Source of the DNA: Cyclaneusma minus
Lineage: Eukaryota > Ascomycota > Leotiomycetes > Marthamycetales > Marthamycetaceae
DNA: 64,000 nucleotides
Direction: 5' to 3'
Assembly: GCA_037179335.1 (NCBI GenBank)
Contig: JAKZHN010000006.1
Location: forward strand, 1,426,001 to 1,490,000
Made by a program: the position numbers and the translations under genes
Notes under the pieces: model-generated
Database searches by the model: none
Told to the model about the DNA's origin: nothing
Seen by the model: the letters and a program-made list of their open reading frames with translations, nothing else
In this document: positions 12,732 through 24,045 of the stretch, one piece after another
How positions within the stretch are numbered: the stretch's first letter is position 1
How the letters are laid out: each line of letters begins with the position of its first letter

Positions 12732-14964
12732 TTAATATGCCGTGGTAGCATTGTCCTCGCTGGTAGCAACAGCAACCAGCGCTTCCAACCTGAGCATATC
12801 AGGTTTCGGCTCCTGCCTTGGCCCCAAGCTCGGGGCCATCGTCCTCATGGTCGGATCGTAAGAATAGGTCGGATTCGAACTAGAATTCAGGCCTCCCTGA
12901 GGACCAAAAGTTCCGGAATATCGATCTGCCTGCTGGTGCGGGGCCGGTGGAGCGTCGCGAACGTGACTCTGAGGTTCAACCCAGCCGCTGGAGTGCATGA
13001 TAGACGGATGGTACTCGGCAATCGATGCACTGCTAGGAGTTCCTGGTACGCCTTCAGAGCTGCTAGACTCAGCGGGCGAAGTGCGTTGTCGGCGAGGGTC
13101 GGGGCCGTAGCTGATAGGGCCGTTGTACCAGCCTTGTCGCTTGGCTGTTTGGGGGGTCAGTGGAGGGGCGCTGATGGTGTGGTGGTGGCCGGGTACGAAA
13201 GGAGGCTTGGAGAATCCAGATGTCTGGATGGGATATGGATGTTCTTCGAATCGAACAGTTGGCTGTGGTCCTCGAACTTGCTCAGCTTGAGCTTGTACGG
13301 CTCTGTTTGCCTCGGAAGCCCAAGCACCGGCTGTGTCAGATGGAGGAGTTCCCTGGGCGATTTCAAGCTTGTTCAGATTGCGGTGGAGACCCATGTCCCA
13401 TTGAGGCATGTTCCTTCGGTCATTCGCCCGATCGTACTGGTCGGCGGATGTTGGAGGTAGACCTCTGCTGCTACTGGGCGTGTCTATCATCATTGGGCTT
13501 GGACCTCGGTTCTCAGGAGTCAGAGGACGGCGGAGGGGATCAAAGCTCTCAATACCGGGCAGACGGGTAGTCTGGGCAGGATGCTGGTTACCCGGTGCTT
13601 GTTGCTGTTGACTCTCCTCGTATTGACCTGGAGTAGTCACATTGATCAACCGACTGGTAAAATTCGAGTATGTCTCCGGGTGCCATGTTCTACGTCTCCA
13701 AGCTTCATTTTCATTCGATACGGAGTCACGCCTCGACCAAATCGAACCGCTGGAGGACATTGTCGGACTTGCGAGGACACTGCCATTAGATGGGAAGCCT
13801 CCCTGATTGGCCGTCAATGGTGTCATGGGTGCCTGACCGTAAGACGCCACATGTGGTGACATGAAGGGGTTTGCACCTGATGGAACGGACAATCGACGTC
13901 CAGGGGTCCTGTGATCAGCGTAGAGACTTGCGGTTCTCGAGTGCGCAGTGATTGGCGAGTGCATACCCGAGCCCCACCGTGGACTGTTTTGACCATTCGT
14001 GGAGAAAGTGGCAGAAGTAGGAGTACTGAAATTCGATGGCGACTGCGGCCTGTAGTTCTGAAAGTGATCATGGGGATAAGTCTCGACAGACAAGCGTGCT
14101 GCTGGGTTCTGAGCCATGACCAGCGGTGGTGGTCTCCGTCGAATATCAGGTCCTGAACTCATGTTGGAGCCAATGGAGCTGATGCTGGAGGCTGATAGCG
14201 AATTCCTAGTATGACCACGTCCTCCACTCCCGGTACTTCCTGCAGTCGATGCACGAGATCTCGGTCCTGGTGGTCGAACTCGGTCGGTCCTCACTTGTCG
14301 TTGGAATCGCGTACCTGTCGCTGCCAGAGAGTCTTGTGGGATCTCCTCATTCACGTGAACCGTCTGTGCGTGTTGTCTGAGATTGTCGAGTCTGCTGAAT
14401 CGACGAGAACAATGGCATTGAAATGGTCGTTCACCGGTGTGTTTGCTGCAACACGTCAATCACTGACAAACAAGTCAAACATCGACAACTCGAAACTTAC
14501 CGGATGTGTCGAGCCAAATGCTCACTTCTAGTGAAGCTCAGATTACATGGCGGGTAATCCGTGCACCAAAAGCGCTGAGACTTCTTTTTCTTGGTCGTCC
14601 GAATTCCATCTGCATTCACGCTTTCCTCGTCAGATCCGTCCTCGGCATCGTCTGAATTATCCATATCGACATCCTCCGACTCCATCGATTTGTTAGAGCG
14701 ATCCGAATCGCCGCGATTAAGCTGGCTCTTCTCCACTCTTGCCGGTTCGGGAACTGTGATACCTGCCGGAAAGGGCGATTCCGGCAGTGGCCGCTGTGTT
14801 ATTACGCCGAAATTGGCTCTCGTTGGGGTCGTGGAATCGTCGAGTCGTTGGGGATGGGGGGTTGGAGCGGTGCTGGGTCGCGGAGTAGTAGGAGCGGTCT
14901 CCTCTCCGTGTCGGTTTGAGGGCTCTGGCATCAGAGCCATGTTTACGGCTTGAAAGGCTGACAT
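12732..14964 (-). CDS. C2H2 zinc-finger transcription factor, two adjacent fingers
   Basis: Two exons, 14964-14501 and 14445-12732, join in phase 2 through a GTAAGT...GCAG intron that falls inside the first finger and give 725 residues. After an acidic Ser/Asp region and a basic KKKKSQRFW stretch, finger 1 has C-x5-C-x12-H-x3-H starting at Cys134. Finger 2, after the linker HTGERPF, has the unusual C-x1-C spacing (QCHCSRRFSRLDNL) with H-x4-H. The remaining 540 residues are low-complexity Ser/Pro/Gln/Asn, typical of activation or regulatory regions. The family resembles fungal stress or starvation regulators of the Msn2/Usv1 type. The exact orthologue is uncertain, so no symbol is given. Confidence 0.88.
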
Positions 14965-17900
14965 CGTGGGATATTATCGATGCGGTGAGCCGCGGGAGGC
15001 GTGGGAGATGCAATCGGTCAGGGTCGGTGTAATGCGCTCGACAGTCGGATGGGGGCGGGGTGAGGCTGCGGCGAGATTCGAGGGAGAGAGGAATGCGGCG
15101 GTGGAGGAGGAAGAGATTTGCCGGCGTATCAAGACATGCGAGATGTGTCAAGGCGACGATGGCATGCCGCAGCTCTTCAGGCGGTTCCTTCGGCGGCAGC
15201 AGGCCACAGACTTCAGGCAAGGCGATCCTGCGCGGATTGAAGTCTGCGAGCTGAGATACGAGAGGGCTGCGGAGAGGGGTGGTGGTGCAGCGATTCCGAA
15301 GCTTCGGGTGTCCGAGAAGGGCTAATGGGGTCTGTGGCACTGAAACACAGAGTGAGATTATTGCCGTGCTGTGCTATGATGGGCAGCGGCGACTAGGAGT
15401 CAGTGTGTCGGAGTCGGGCTGGTGTTGGCGGGTGAGGTTGGTGATGACTGCGGGACGAGAGGGAAGACAGCCTCTTCATCGATGATGGACTCTGCACCGG
15501 CGGAGTGATGGGCGATTCATTTTAGTATGCCTCTCGGTACCGGTGGCGGGGCAAGCCAAAAGCCTAAAGACCTGACCCTGCAGCGCGCGAGGCTGGGCCA
15601 GCACGGCTTCTCTACCTGGCAGGCCTCGTTATTCGCCAGCACCTGCTGGTCAAGAGCACTGGTGCAAAGGCTATTGAACCGCCATGGGCCATTGCACACT
15701 GCCGATGGCTTGTAAGTGTGCTTCTGCGCTGCGACAAAACTCTGCGCGATGTCTTTGACTCGGATCCACTACTCCGATCTTTCTTTTTCAGACTGCTGGT
15801 GGCCGAGGTACGCAGCACATAGTCTCTACAATCCGCATCAGCAAACCTTGGGCGAGTCCAGCGTCCCCGGGCTGAGTAAGGTCGAGGTACTTATGTACTC
15901 GGCAGAGTCGGCCTTGACATACATGCACAATACATAAGAAACACCAGATATCCGGTCAGCCCTGCTGCGCAATCCACCCGGGTCGACGTATCAGCTTCTG
16001 GATCTCGCTCCAGGCAGTCGTGCTGGCCTGCCGTTGCCAGGCTATCCCGCATTACGAAAGATGGAAGACTCATGTGGGCCTCACTACATCATCTGGTACC
16101 TGGGTTACTAACCCCTGGATGCTCGACTCTGGCTGTTCCTTTCTACCAGGAACCCCAGATACGAGAGAAAGCTACAACACATATTTCCAAAGGTACCCTG
16201 GGTTTTTCTTCCACGTTCCAGCCCCTCCGAGATGGCTTCGAAGGCGTTGCCCTAGGGCACGGTGTGACGGTTGAGGCCCCTCCTCCTAACCCCGAAGTCA
16301 ACCAGGGCGGCTTCTCAGTTCAAAAATACATGTAGGCCGCGAGGTACGCAAGGGGCAGAAACAGGCACCGAAACGCCCCAGGCAAATCCCCCGCATCGCG
16401 ACGAGTCAGAGCTAGGCACATGCCAGCCCTTCGTCGACTCAGAAAAGTGAAACTGTGATGACGATGATTTGCCAGCTGTCGCAAGTCGCCAACAATTGAA
16501 AGCATGGATATATGCTCAGCCTGGCGCCACGGATAATGGAGGGGTCGGGGGCAGGGAGCAGCGCTTATCGATAAAGATACGTACCTGATTGATAGCCGGA
16601 GAGAAAAAGTAAAGACCACGGACAATGGAGGGAAAGCCAGACCGAGTTGCGAGAAAGCTTAAGAACGCAGGTACCACGGCTTCTCAGCCACTCGATGCTC
16701 ACCGCAAAAGTGATGCTTTGCACTCTATATTAACGCCGAAGCTGTCCTTGGCTGCGACTCCAATGGTGAATGGAACACATAGCTGTACCTCGTGATGGGC
16801 GTTGCATGAGCGCAAGCCTAGCCCAGCCATAGTACACCAACGAAACAGAGCCTCCGAGGGACATCCAGATCGCCGAAGCCGCTGCTGGCTGTCGATACAA
16901 CTTGGATAAAGTATCGATACTTGGATCCCAGCTCAGCCTACCACGAACACGACCGCTGGATCGTTACATCGCCGGCATATTGCAATCGACAATATATGTG
17001 CATAAACCAGATGGCGGCGAGCGCGCGTGTCTCGGTACACGATCTATTCCAGATGCTGCTGGACCAGTCCCCTGGGCCGTGTCAATCGATCGATCATCGA
17101 TCAAATATTCTCCATCATCTGATACATCGTTGCAAAAGGCGCAAAAAGGAGGGGTCCCCTCGGTCCAATGTCCATCGGGCAGGCTAAGCGGCTAAAGTGT
17201 GTACCTTCAGGCTCCGGTCTTCGCTCACCGCCCTGTTGGGTGACTTTGGGTGACTTCGGTGTGCATGCGAAAGGGGGAATCGAGGTGAATCTGCAGGTCG
17301 TTGGCAACAAACTCTCGTGAGGATGGACACCTGCAGGTGCTCCGCGTGAACCGACGAGCTGGTTTATTGGTTTCATATTCTCCGGGAGCGGTTCGTGTCG
17401 ATTGATTCGATCTTCGGCCGGTTATCGACAGAGAGCACGTTACTGGGAGATATCCCAGCGACGAGATGTCCCGATTCCCGGTTTCTCTCCGTCGTCGGAT
17501 CCCCTTACTGTACCTGGTGTGACGGCGAAACGCCTTTCTGTGCCTCAGATGTGGTCAGCAGCCAATTCTGTCGAGGTACAACCGCTGGACTGTCAAATCA
17601 TCAAGGTCGGGAAGAACAGGTCGGTAATGTTCTCAGGGGCTGACTCAATGCCGGCCAGTCGCTGTACTCATGCTCGAGAAATGATTCGTGTTGTTCGCCT
17701 TGAATTTCCAGCGCTGAAGTCGCCCTTCGGCTCTTCGGCCTCGGTGGTTGGTTACACGCAAATATAGACAAGGCTCGATCATCATTCGTCTACCTTGTCC
17801 ATCAGCTGAGCTCCCAGTCATGCAAGGCACAATTGACGAAACCATCAAATTGGCGAACCAAATACAGGAACCACAGATCAGCGGAAGATGACGGAACACA

Positions 17901-18598
17901 TCACGGAATTTGGTGCTGGACTCAGTCGATACCGTTTCTGTCCGCGAGGCTGGGAAGATCTCGAAGCTGCCCCTCCTCCACACATCAAAGATCGACGCCT
18001 GGCACGTGCTAGCGACAGGGGTCTTTGAAACCTTAAATGCCAGGCGGTGAGCAGAGCGGCCCGTGCGCGGTGCGAATAGCCTCATTCCACGGACCACTTG
18101 TCTCGGCTTGTGCACATCACTGCAACCTCACAACAACATTGAACCCAGAACCTGTCAGTCCTCGAACCCTTAGTCTGAGCTTTACGGCTGCCATGAATCG
18201 GACTCGGAAGTCAGAATCGGCAGTGTTAGCGTACCGCTAGATCGACGAGAGCCGAGATGGTACCTTGCGATGGTACCTTGCTGCTGGGCCGCTTCTTCAC
18301 CGTCTTTCAGCCTCAAAGACATCGAGAATATCGATACCGGAGATGGAAAAGATGCTGGAACTCCATCATTGTCACAGTGCAGCACGCCATCATGCACTTT
18401 TCGTCACTGTCAACATTTGCCTCTAGGTGAAGTTATGCAGGTAAAGTTGTGCAGACCTTCACCTGCACAACTTCACCTACGTAGCTTCACACCATTCACG
18501 GACGCAGCACGTGACTCGCTTCAAACCACGGAGGCGATCCTCGAAGCTGAATACCACGCTCGACTGGCCCCCTCCATACCGCCATTATCACGTCGATC
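14965..18598. other. Upstream region of the C2H2 factor and gene-poor DNA
   Basis: The first 400 bases are the 5' leader and promoter of the factor. An out-of-phase ATG at 15340 (minus) opens a 207-codon frame that overlaps the factor's start codon, which could act as an upstream frame if the transcript begins that far out. The rest has only unsupported short frames. Near 17080-17105 there is a GATCGATCGATCATCGATC-like self-complementary stretch. Confidence 0.45.
18425..18478. repeat. Hairpin with 16-bp arms plus an extra direct arm copy
   Basis: AGGTGAAGTTATGCAG (18425-18440) is followed by AGGTAAAGTTGTGCAG (18439-18454), an 8-base loop, and the inverted arm CTGCACAACTTCACCT (18463-18478), with one mismatch. 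The flank ACTTCACCTACGTAG...CTTCACACCAT recurs at 19499-19534, so the segment between could be bounded by direct repeats. Confidence 0.7.
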
Positions 18599-18994
18599 AT
18601 GCACGCCGCTCGCTGCGATGAAAAGAAAACGAAAGACCTAGCAGTGGTCATTGGCGGTGGAGCCAAGACGCCGGGATTTGGCTTTTGGTTCCAAGATAAC
18701 CTGAGAAAAAAATGGCTCAATCTGCGAGAGAAGATTCTTGTGGGCACGAGTCCGCGAGACATGGATTGGCAGGTGGTGGTGTGGAAGAGTGGCGCGGTAT
18801 TTGGGCAGTTGATGACTACGAATGTTAGCTGGGTGGGAAGGATGAAGTGGGAGAGACCTCAAGGATGGAGACTCGCATGTCAACATGGGCCCCCTCCGCC
18901 TGCAGCTAGGCCGACCAGCCTCACGATATCGCCAACTTCAACCCCCAGCAGCCTGTCTCTGCTATCAGCCCCCTGCCCTCTGCCAGCACTCTAA
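18599..18994 (+). CDS. Possible 131-residue hypothetical protein (weak)
   Basis: The frame starts ATG at 18599 and reads through a Gly/Trp-containing region (GFGFWFQDNLRKKW, DWQVVVWKSGAV) to a Pro/Ser-rich end. No domain is recognised. It lies between the hairpin repeat and a decayed Lys-rich gene, so it may itself be part of a repeat. It is kept only because the first 90 residues look protein-like. Confidence 0.25.
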   Translation: MHAARCDEKKTKDLAVVIGGGAKTPGFGFWFQDNLRKKWLNLREKILVGTSPRDMDWQVVVWKSGAVFGQLMTTNVSWVGRMKWERPQGWRLACQHGPPPPAARPTSLTISPTSTPSSLSLLSAPCPLPAL

Positions 18995-19116
18995 TCAGCA
19001 GCGTCAGCACTCTCAACATCAAGACCTTCCGCCAGGCATCCATCTGCAATGCGCACGACCGCAACAACTCAATCGCCAACGCGGGATAGACATGTCGATG
19101 TCGCCTTTCCGTCGCC

Positions 19117-19522
19117 GTGAAGTCCACGAAGACTGCTGAGAAGCCCAAGACAAAGGCAACCGCTCATGTTCCAGCTGCCGTACCTTCCATCGTGGGCAAG
19201 CCTGTGAAGCCCACCAAGAAGAGCAAGGCAGCGGAAGTCGCCAAGACTAAGGGCGTCAAGAAGGTTGACCAAGGAAGTGGGCAAGACTCCAGCAATTCAA
19301 TCCCAAACCGCCTCTCAGTCTGCAAAGCCTATCGCCAATAACGGCAAGGCTAAGCAAGTCGCCCAACTCCCAGCCGCTGTGCCTTTCTTGTTGACCAAGC
19401 ATGTCAAGATGGTTGAGCCCAAAGAAGCCGTCAAGCCTCGGGTGGTATTACCTTCTGTCGCCTCCCAGCTTCCGTTAAGGAGCTGCTCTGTCTTGCGAAA
19501 CTTCACCTACGTAGGTACCTAA
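19117..19522 (+). pseudogene. Lys/Pro-rich repeat protein, frameshifted
   Basis: The first frame (19117-19341, no ATG) contains two KPVKPTKKSK-like blocks after VPAAVPSIV. Near 19262-19270 the coding sense moves to another frame, which repeats the plan (QLPAAVPFLLTKHVK, then EPKEAVKPR). The two halves are internal duplicates, so a one-base frameshift is the simplest reading. Related Lys-rich scraps occur at 26.9 and 27.5 kb with the shared motif PKAKAESTAQ / PKPKAESTAQ. Confidence 0.5.
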
Positions 19523-19883
19523 GCTTCACACCATATACGGGGTTCGGCTACAGTGGATTGTGCTCAAGCGAGAGACGAAGCACAAGCGAGAGACTGTCAT
19601 CCGCATAAAAACAGTTTCGAGCTTTCAAGAAAGGACTTCCTCTCTCAGACTCTCCCCTCTGCGAATAGACACGTCGATCCCGCCGTCTGCCGAGCAGTTG
19701 CTGGTGGAGCTGGCAGCTACGGGAGTAGCGGCGCTGGTGGCGATCGTGGTCGCGGTCCCACGGTTTTGGGGTCGGCATCTGGCGATGGACACGTAAGCAG
19801 GGCATGTGATGGGAGACTTTGAGGAATGAGATGGCTGCGAAAGCGGAGGATAGGGTGGTATTTATTAGTGGGTTGAGCGGAGC

Positions 19884-19990
19884 AAACTCCAAAGACGACT
19901 AAAGCGACAGGTAAAGCGTTGTTTGAGAATAAATGACCGTTTTCGCTACTCTGCCGAACCAATATCGGCTTCACAATACCTCACTTGTCC
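19884..19990 (+). repeat. Decayed gene-family copy, TGKLWFENK / RTTxxFxI type, copy 1
   Basis: The sequence GGTAAAGCGTTGTTTGAGAA (TGKALFENK) is followed by a stop and then by a stretch reading RTNIGFTIP. Similar DNA occurs at 22358-22461, 23700-23790, 25484-25650, 20630-20700 and 20720-20820. The copies keep the peptide pattern R-T-T-x-x-F-x-I...A-I-A-x-R-L-T but have different stops and shifts, so they look like remnants of one small gene family. Confidence 0.55.
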
Positions 19991-20629
19991 GCCGGATCCG
20001 TATCGAACGAGCAAGTCTGGCAAAAGCGAATCGAGACTACACTTCTCAAAATATTCTCAATAGCCCGCTTGGGGTCGCTCTCAGAATAACAACGGACCTT
20101 CTGGCACTCCCTATTGCCCTGCCCCTCCTCCACCTTATTACGGCGGCATGGGTATGCTACCAGCCGGAAACCCCTACGATGGCTTTGGCCAGCAAATGGT
20201 CTCTCTTCGGTCACTCAATCGATGAGTTATGCCCCAAAGCAACTTTAGCCACCGCACCGCCGTCCGTCGACTCCATGATCACGATCAGGTTGGTGTTGCG
20301 GCCCCACGAGCCTTGGTCTGCCATCTTTCCGATTGAGAACGTGGGAGTGGGAGGGAAAGAAAGAGGAGGACGGACGAGATTGAGCAGGCATTTTAAAGGA
20401 AGCAAATACGCTAGCACCGGACGCTAAAATGGCAAGCGCTTGCGCTAGTGTGTAAAAGTGAATCACTGCACGTTAGGGAGAAATTGAAGCTGTCGGAGTT
20501 TATTTTAGAATTGGAAATTTGGAGCAAAGGCTAATGCTATTTGCACTTTTATCACTAGCCGGCCAGGCTTCACATCACATTGCCTCTTCTTTGGTGCCTA
20601 CCTCTAGGCTATCCCGAAGGCCATTCTAA

Positions 20630-20853
20630 TTACCGCACCGCCGTCGATTTCACAACATACTCCACATGAACAAATGCTACCAGGCTCACGAGGTAAAAAT
20701 TTATCTCTCAGGGCAGCTTGAGCTACCGTACCACGGTCGACTTCACAATACTATTCATGTGGGCAATCGCTACCGGGCTAACCGTCTCTTTTCTTTTTGT
20801 CAAATCCCAATCATGTTATTAACAAGCAAACTCGTCTATCCAAAGCTTAATTA
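20630..20853 (+). repeat. Two more copies of the RTTxxFxI family sequence
   Basis: 20637-20695 reads YRTAVDFTTYST and then a stop. 20724-20850 reads YRTTVDFTILFMWAIATG, continues as a hydrophobic stretch, and stops. They lie about 90 bases apart in direct orientation. The hydrophobic second copy would make a short membrane-like peptide, but no start codon is evident. Confidence 0.5.
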
Positions 20854-21460
20854 AGCAACAGCAACAAACCCCTGGGCTTTCGCAAAAGAGATCAGTCGAA
20901 GCTTCCATTATGGCACGACAATTGTCGCAGAGCAAATGGTTGCGATCACAGTCTGTGCCCCGCTCCGTCTTGCGATGGAGGCTCATGAGAGGAGAGGGTT
21001 CGGGGAAATGTTGATTTGGATTTTGGGGCTACTTTATAGCAAAAAATAGCCAGCGGTAGCTAAGCGAGAACTTACTAGTACCGCCGCTACCTAACTGGGG
21101 AAGCTCAACGACTAGTCGCTAATTATTTTGCTTTGCTAAACCCGGTAATCCTCTCCACCTTTTTATTCGTTTCTGCCATCTCTAAACAATATATCGTCTT
21201 TGGAGTACAAATGTCCCTGCCACAATTCCAGTATCTCGTGGACCTGATCTTCTCGATGCGCACTGCAGTCTACGTTTTACACGACCCGCACCCTTCTAAA
21301 TAACTTCCAGGTCCCTTGGGGTGGCTCCATAACGATCTCATCAAAAAGCTCATGAAAGCAAAGGACACCTGACAAAAGGAGTTGATTGCCGAGGTGTGTT
21401 ACCGGCATACATACACATCCCCTTTAATCCGTGATCTTGGTAGACTGGTTGGAGCAAACC
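20854..21460. other. Repeat-compartment DNA without a supported gene
   Basis: I see no gene. Short GC-poor segments alternate with fragments resembling the surrounding repeat families. Confidence 0.4.
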
Positions 21461-21889
21461 TTAGGGACGAGCGCTAATCGATTGTCCGTAAATGCCATCG
21501 CCATCCACGAATCTACCACGAGACTTATTCCGAAGAACCGCCACCCACGGAGAAAAAGCAAAGATGAAGGACGCCTCAAGACAGGAGTAGCTTGATCTGA
21601 AATTCGTCTCACTGAGTTCATCGACTGTACAACGAACGCAGAGCACCAAGACCAGCAATAAGTCACCGAGGCAATCCCGTCCAGCTACTTCTATATATAC
21701 GGCAGTGAAACCAAGCTCACTAATGTCAGAGTCTATTCGCACAAGCATCGAGACCCAATCCCGAGATTCCACATCGAGCAAATCCTCCATTCCGCCGAAA
21801 TCTATCACAACTTGGGTGACAAGGCCTGACCAATTGTCCCCGCTACTCTTATTGTAGACGATCAGAAAGGCGCTCTTCAAGGCAGCCAT
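21461..21889 (-). CDS. Possible 142-residue hypothetical protein (weak)
   Basis: A minus-strand frame starts at an ATG (MAALKSAFLIVYNKSSG) only about 10 bases from the promoter-like repeat at 21897-22142. It contains IDFGGMEDLLDVESRDW and ends without a recognised domain. The opposite strand is also open over part of this interval, so coding status is doubtful. Confidence 0.25.
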   Translation of the reverse strand: MAALKSAFLIVYNKSSGDNWSGLVTQVVIDFGGMEDLLDVESRDWVSMLVRIDSDISELGFTAVYIEVAGRDCLGDLLLVLVLCVRCTVDELSETNFRSSYSCLEASFIFAFSPWVAVLRNKSRGRFVDGDGIYGQSISARP

Positions 21890-21896
21890 GACCTGT

Positions 21897-22142
21897 GTGT
21901 GACGGCCTTGGGCCGGTCACGAGGCTAGGTCACGAAGCTGGGTAAGCCTCAGGCCCGCCAAGGGGCCTCCGGCGCTAGTGCTAAGGCGAGAGGCGAAGGC
22001 GCTAAGCGCTAGCGTGGATCTGATAGACTTAAAAGGCAAGGAGAGCCTCCAACTCTCCTTCCCTTCTCCACAGCAATGCACACCCATTGCCTGTACTCCT
22101 CACCCTTTCGGTGCCGAGGACCTTGCGCGTGACACTGAAACG
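21897..22142 (+). promoter_or_regulatory. Promoter-like dispersed repeat, copy near 22 kb
   Basis: The block starts with the near-palindrome GTGACGGCC..GGGCCGGTCACGAGG. It continues through a GGCGCTAGTG...GCGCTAGCGTGGATC foldback, an AGACTTAAAAGGC box, a CT-rich tract and a GGTGCCGAGGACC block. The same order recurs at 36797-37022, directly before the gene at 37047. The TTAAAA box plus pyrimidine tract resembles a fungal core promoter; this role is inferred. Confidence 0.55.
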
Positions 22143-22154
22143 GCAAGAACCCCG

Positions 22155-22344
22155 AGCTTCTGAAAGCGCTACGCCCCATCCCCGAGCTTTACCACCAAGC
22201 ACTACGGATCTTCAACCAATAGAACACCTACAAAATGACGTCTCAGCATGACTTTGGTTTCCGGGGCATGACTGACAATGCCGTCTCGAAAATCCCGTAT
22301 CTGGGAATCAAATTATCAAAAGGTTCACCAGTATTCCTCTCTTG
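22155..22344 (+). pseudogene. Fragment of the ELYHQALRIFN / DFGFRGMTD family
   Basis: One frame reads PIPELYHQALRIFNQ, then TAG, then NTYK...QHDFGFRGMTDNAV and stops at 22344. It is about 80 percent alike over some 90 bases to the minus-strand copy at 10955-11050. The stop falls one codon after the stop in that copy. It follows the promoter-like repeat. Confidence 0.55.
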
Positions 22345-22357
22345 AATACCCCATCTT

Positions 22358-22461
22358 GGTGGATTAATCAAAGCAAAATCGAGAGATAAGCGATAGGTGG
22401 ATTGTGGTTTGAGAACAAACGCCGTCCTAACCGCTCTGTCGCACCACCATCGACTTCACAA
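22358..22461 (+). repeat. TGKLWFENK / RTTxxFxI family copy 2, split by a hAT-type element
   Basis: It reads GLWFENKRR and then RTTIDFT up to CTTCACAA, where the mobile element is inserted. The copy resumes at 23174 with CTTCACAATACCATCC, matching the uninterrupted copies at 19.96 and 20.74 kb. It therefore supplies the empty-site proof for the insertion. Confidence 0.65.
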
Positions 22462-23173
22462 CAGTGTTTCCGATAGTCCGCTGGACCGATTTTTTTTTTG
22501 GACCGCACTGATACGGTTTGCCCTTTTAGGAAATAGTCCAGACCGAAGAAATATAATTTAAGCTTTAAATTTTCGATTTTAAATTGTGGTAAAATGGTGA
22601 AATTGTGATTCGGATTATTTAGCTATAGCTTGCCAAGGCTTGGCAGGCACGGACTATTATATAAAGCTATTTAATTAATAATAATTCTAATATTAATTTT
22701 TTTTAAATAATTAGCGTAATAGTATTTATAATTGCTTTAGCTATAATTTTTTTTATATTACTATTTAAATTATAAGCATTTTTAATTTTAAAAATTAAAA
22801 ATTAAAAAAGCCAAATTAAAATACTCCAATTTAATTGCTAAAATTTAAAATAAATAATTTTTAAAAATTAAAAAAACCGTATAAATTAAAATATTTAATA
22901 AAATATTTTTATTTTGAAAAATTCTATTTTAAAGGAATTTTCTTTAATTTAATAAAAATTAGTGCAATTTATAATTATTTTATTAAAGGGGAAAATTTAG
23001 AAAAAAAAAACACTTTTGCTAATTTTAGCAATTCAGATTATAGCAATTATAGTAAAAATTTAAAACCGCGGTTTGGACCAAATAAATTTGGTTTATAGCT
23101 TTTATAAATGGTTTTAAACCGTACCAATACGGTTTAGGGCCCAAACCGCGGTCTCAGACTATCGGAAACACTG
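22462..23173 (+). mobile_element. Non-autonomous hAT-type element, copy 1 (712 bp)
   Basis: Both ends carry the 17-bp inverted repeat CAGTGTTTCCGATAGTC and an inner block with ACCGTAYTRATACGGT. The flanks are the exact 8-bp target duplication CTTCACAA (22454-22461 and 23174-23181). An 8-bp duplication with CAG-starting TIRs is the hallmark of the hAT superfamily. The interior is very AT-rich with no transposase frame. It retains G and C at sites that are A or T in the other copies, so it is the least mutated of the three. Confidence 0.88.
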
Positions 23174-23372
23174 CTTCACAATACCATCCACTTAGGCAAC
23201 CGCTGACTAGCCCCCAGTCTTCCTTTCTCTGTCAACTCAATCGAGCAGTTATCCCCGGAGTAGCCACCGCACCAACTCTCACCCGCCTCCTCTACAACCT
23301 CGCTTTTTCCCCAACGTCCCTCCTTATGGCACTTATGGCACCTCACCCGTCCATTCTCCACCAGTCCCAACC

Positions 23373-23945
23373 ATGCCCACAACCCGCCTCAATCCTAAAC
23401 GCACCCAAAGCCAAAGTACCACGGCATTCCTCGTCACTTTCATCTATACAACTTGGCGAATCATATACACCACTCTCACCAGCCCCTGGGATCCCGCCTC
23501 CTCACTAGCCATCAACATCTGCAATATCTCCTGCGCCGTGTGGATTCTCTTCATCGACTTTATCACCTACGTTGTCTTCTTCCTCGCCTCCCTCATCTCC
23601 ACTGATAGCGATTTCGTGCTCTCGCGTTTAGCATCGGTGTTGTGGTTGTGGTTGAAGTCTAATGGAGAAACCCCCACTAAGCCTGCTGGGAGCAGGGTTG
23701 GTCCTCGGAGTAGCTACCGTACCACCACCAGCTTCGCAATACTCTCCTTGCGGGCAATCGCTGCCAGGCTCACGGACTACCCAATGTACCGTGGCCGCCA
23801 AATCTACCCTGCCAAAATGGCCGCGGTCAATCCTTCCAGGGCTAATAGATTTATAGCAGTCTCCAGCATTGCACTTCCGTTGGCTCTTGGGATATTCACG
23901 CGAAAAGTGAGCGCTATAGGGCTTGCCTTAAGCATCGCTTTGTAG
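23373..23945 (+). CDS. Possible 190-residue membrane protein
   Basis: An ATG at 23373 opens a frame with a basic start, a strongly hydrophobic block of about 35 residues (including WILFIDFITYVVFFLASLI), a middle part with the RTTTSFAILSLRAIAARLT family motif, and a second hydrophobic end (FIAVSSIALPLALGIF). It could be a two- to three-span membrane protein or an open but decayed member of the local repeat family. No known domain is recognised. Confidence 0.4.
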   Translation: MPTTRLNPKRTQSQSTTAFLVTFIYTTWRIIYTTLTSPWDPASSLAINICNISCAVWILFIDFITYVVFFLASLISTDSDFVLSRLASVLWLWLKSNGETPTKPAGSRVGPRSSYRTTTSFAILSLRAIAARLTDYPMYRGRQIYPAKMAAVNPSRANRFIAVSSIALPLALGIFTRKVSAIGLALSIAL

Positions 23946-24045
23946 CGCGCGGCCTCCTTGGGTTCTTTGGAAGCCACTAGCTGACCAGCACAGCTACTGG
24001 AGCGACGTTCATAGCCTTGGCCTTCTTGTAACGTAAAGTCCATAG

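Noticed and set aside
17645..18115. A 156-codon minus frame
   Set aside because: No domain, no homology pattern, several overlapping frames on the other strand, and no splice logic.
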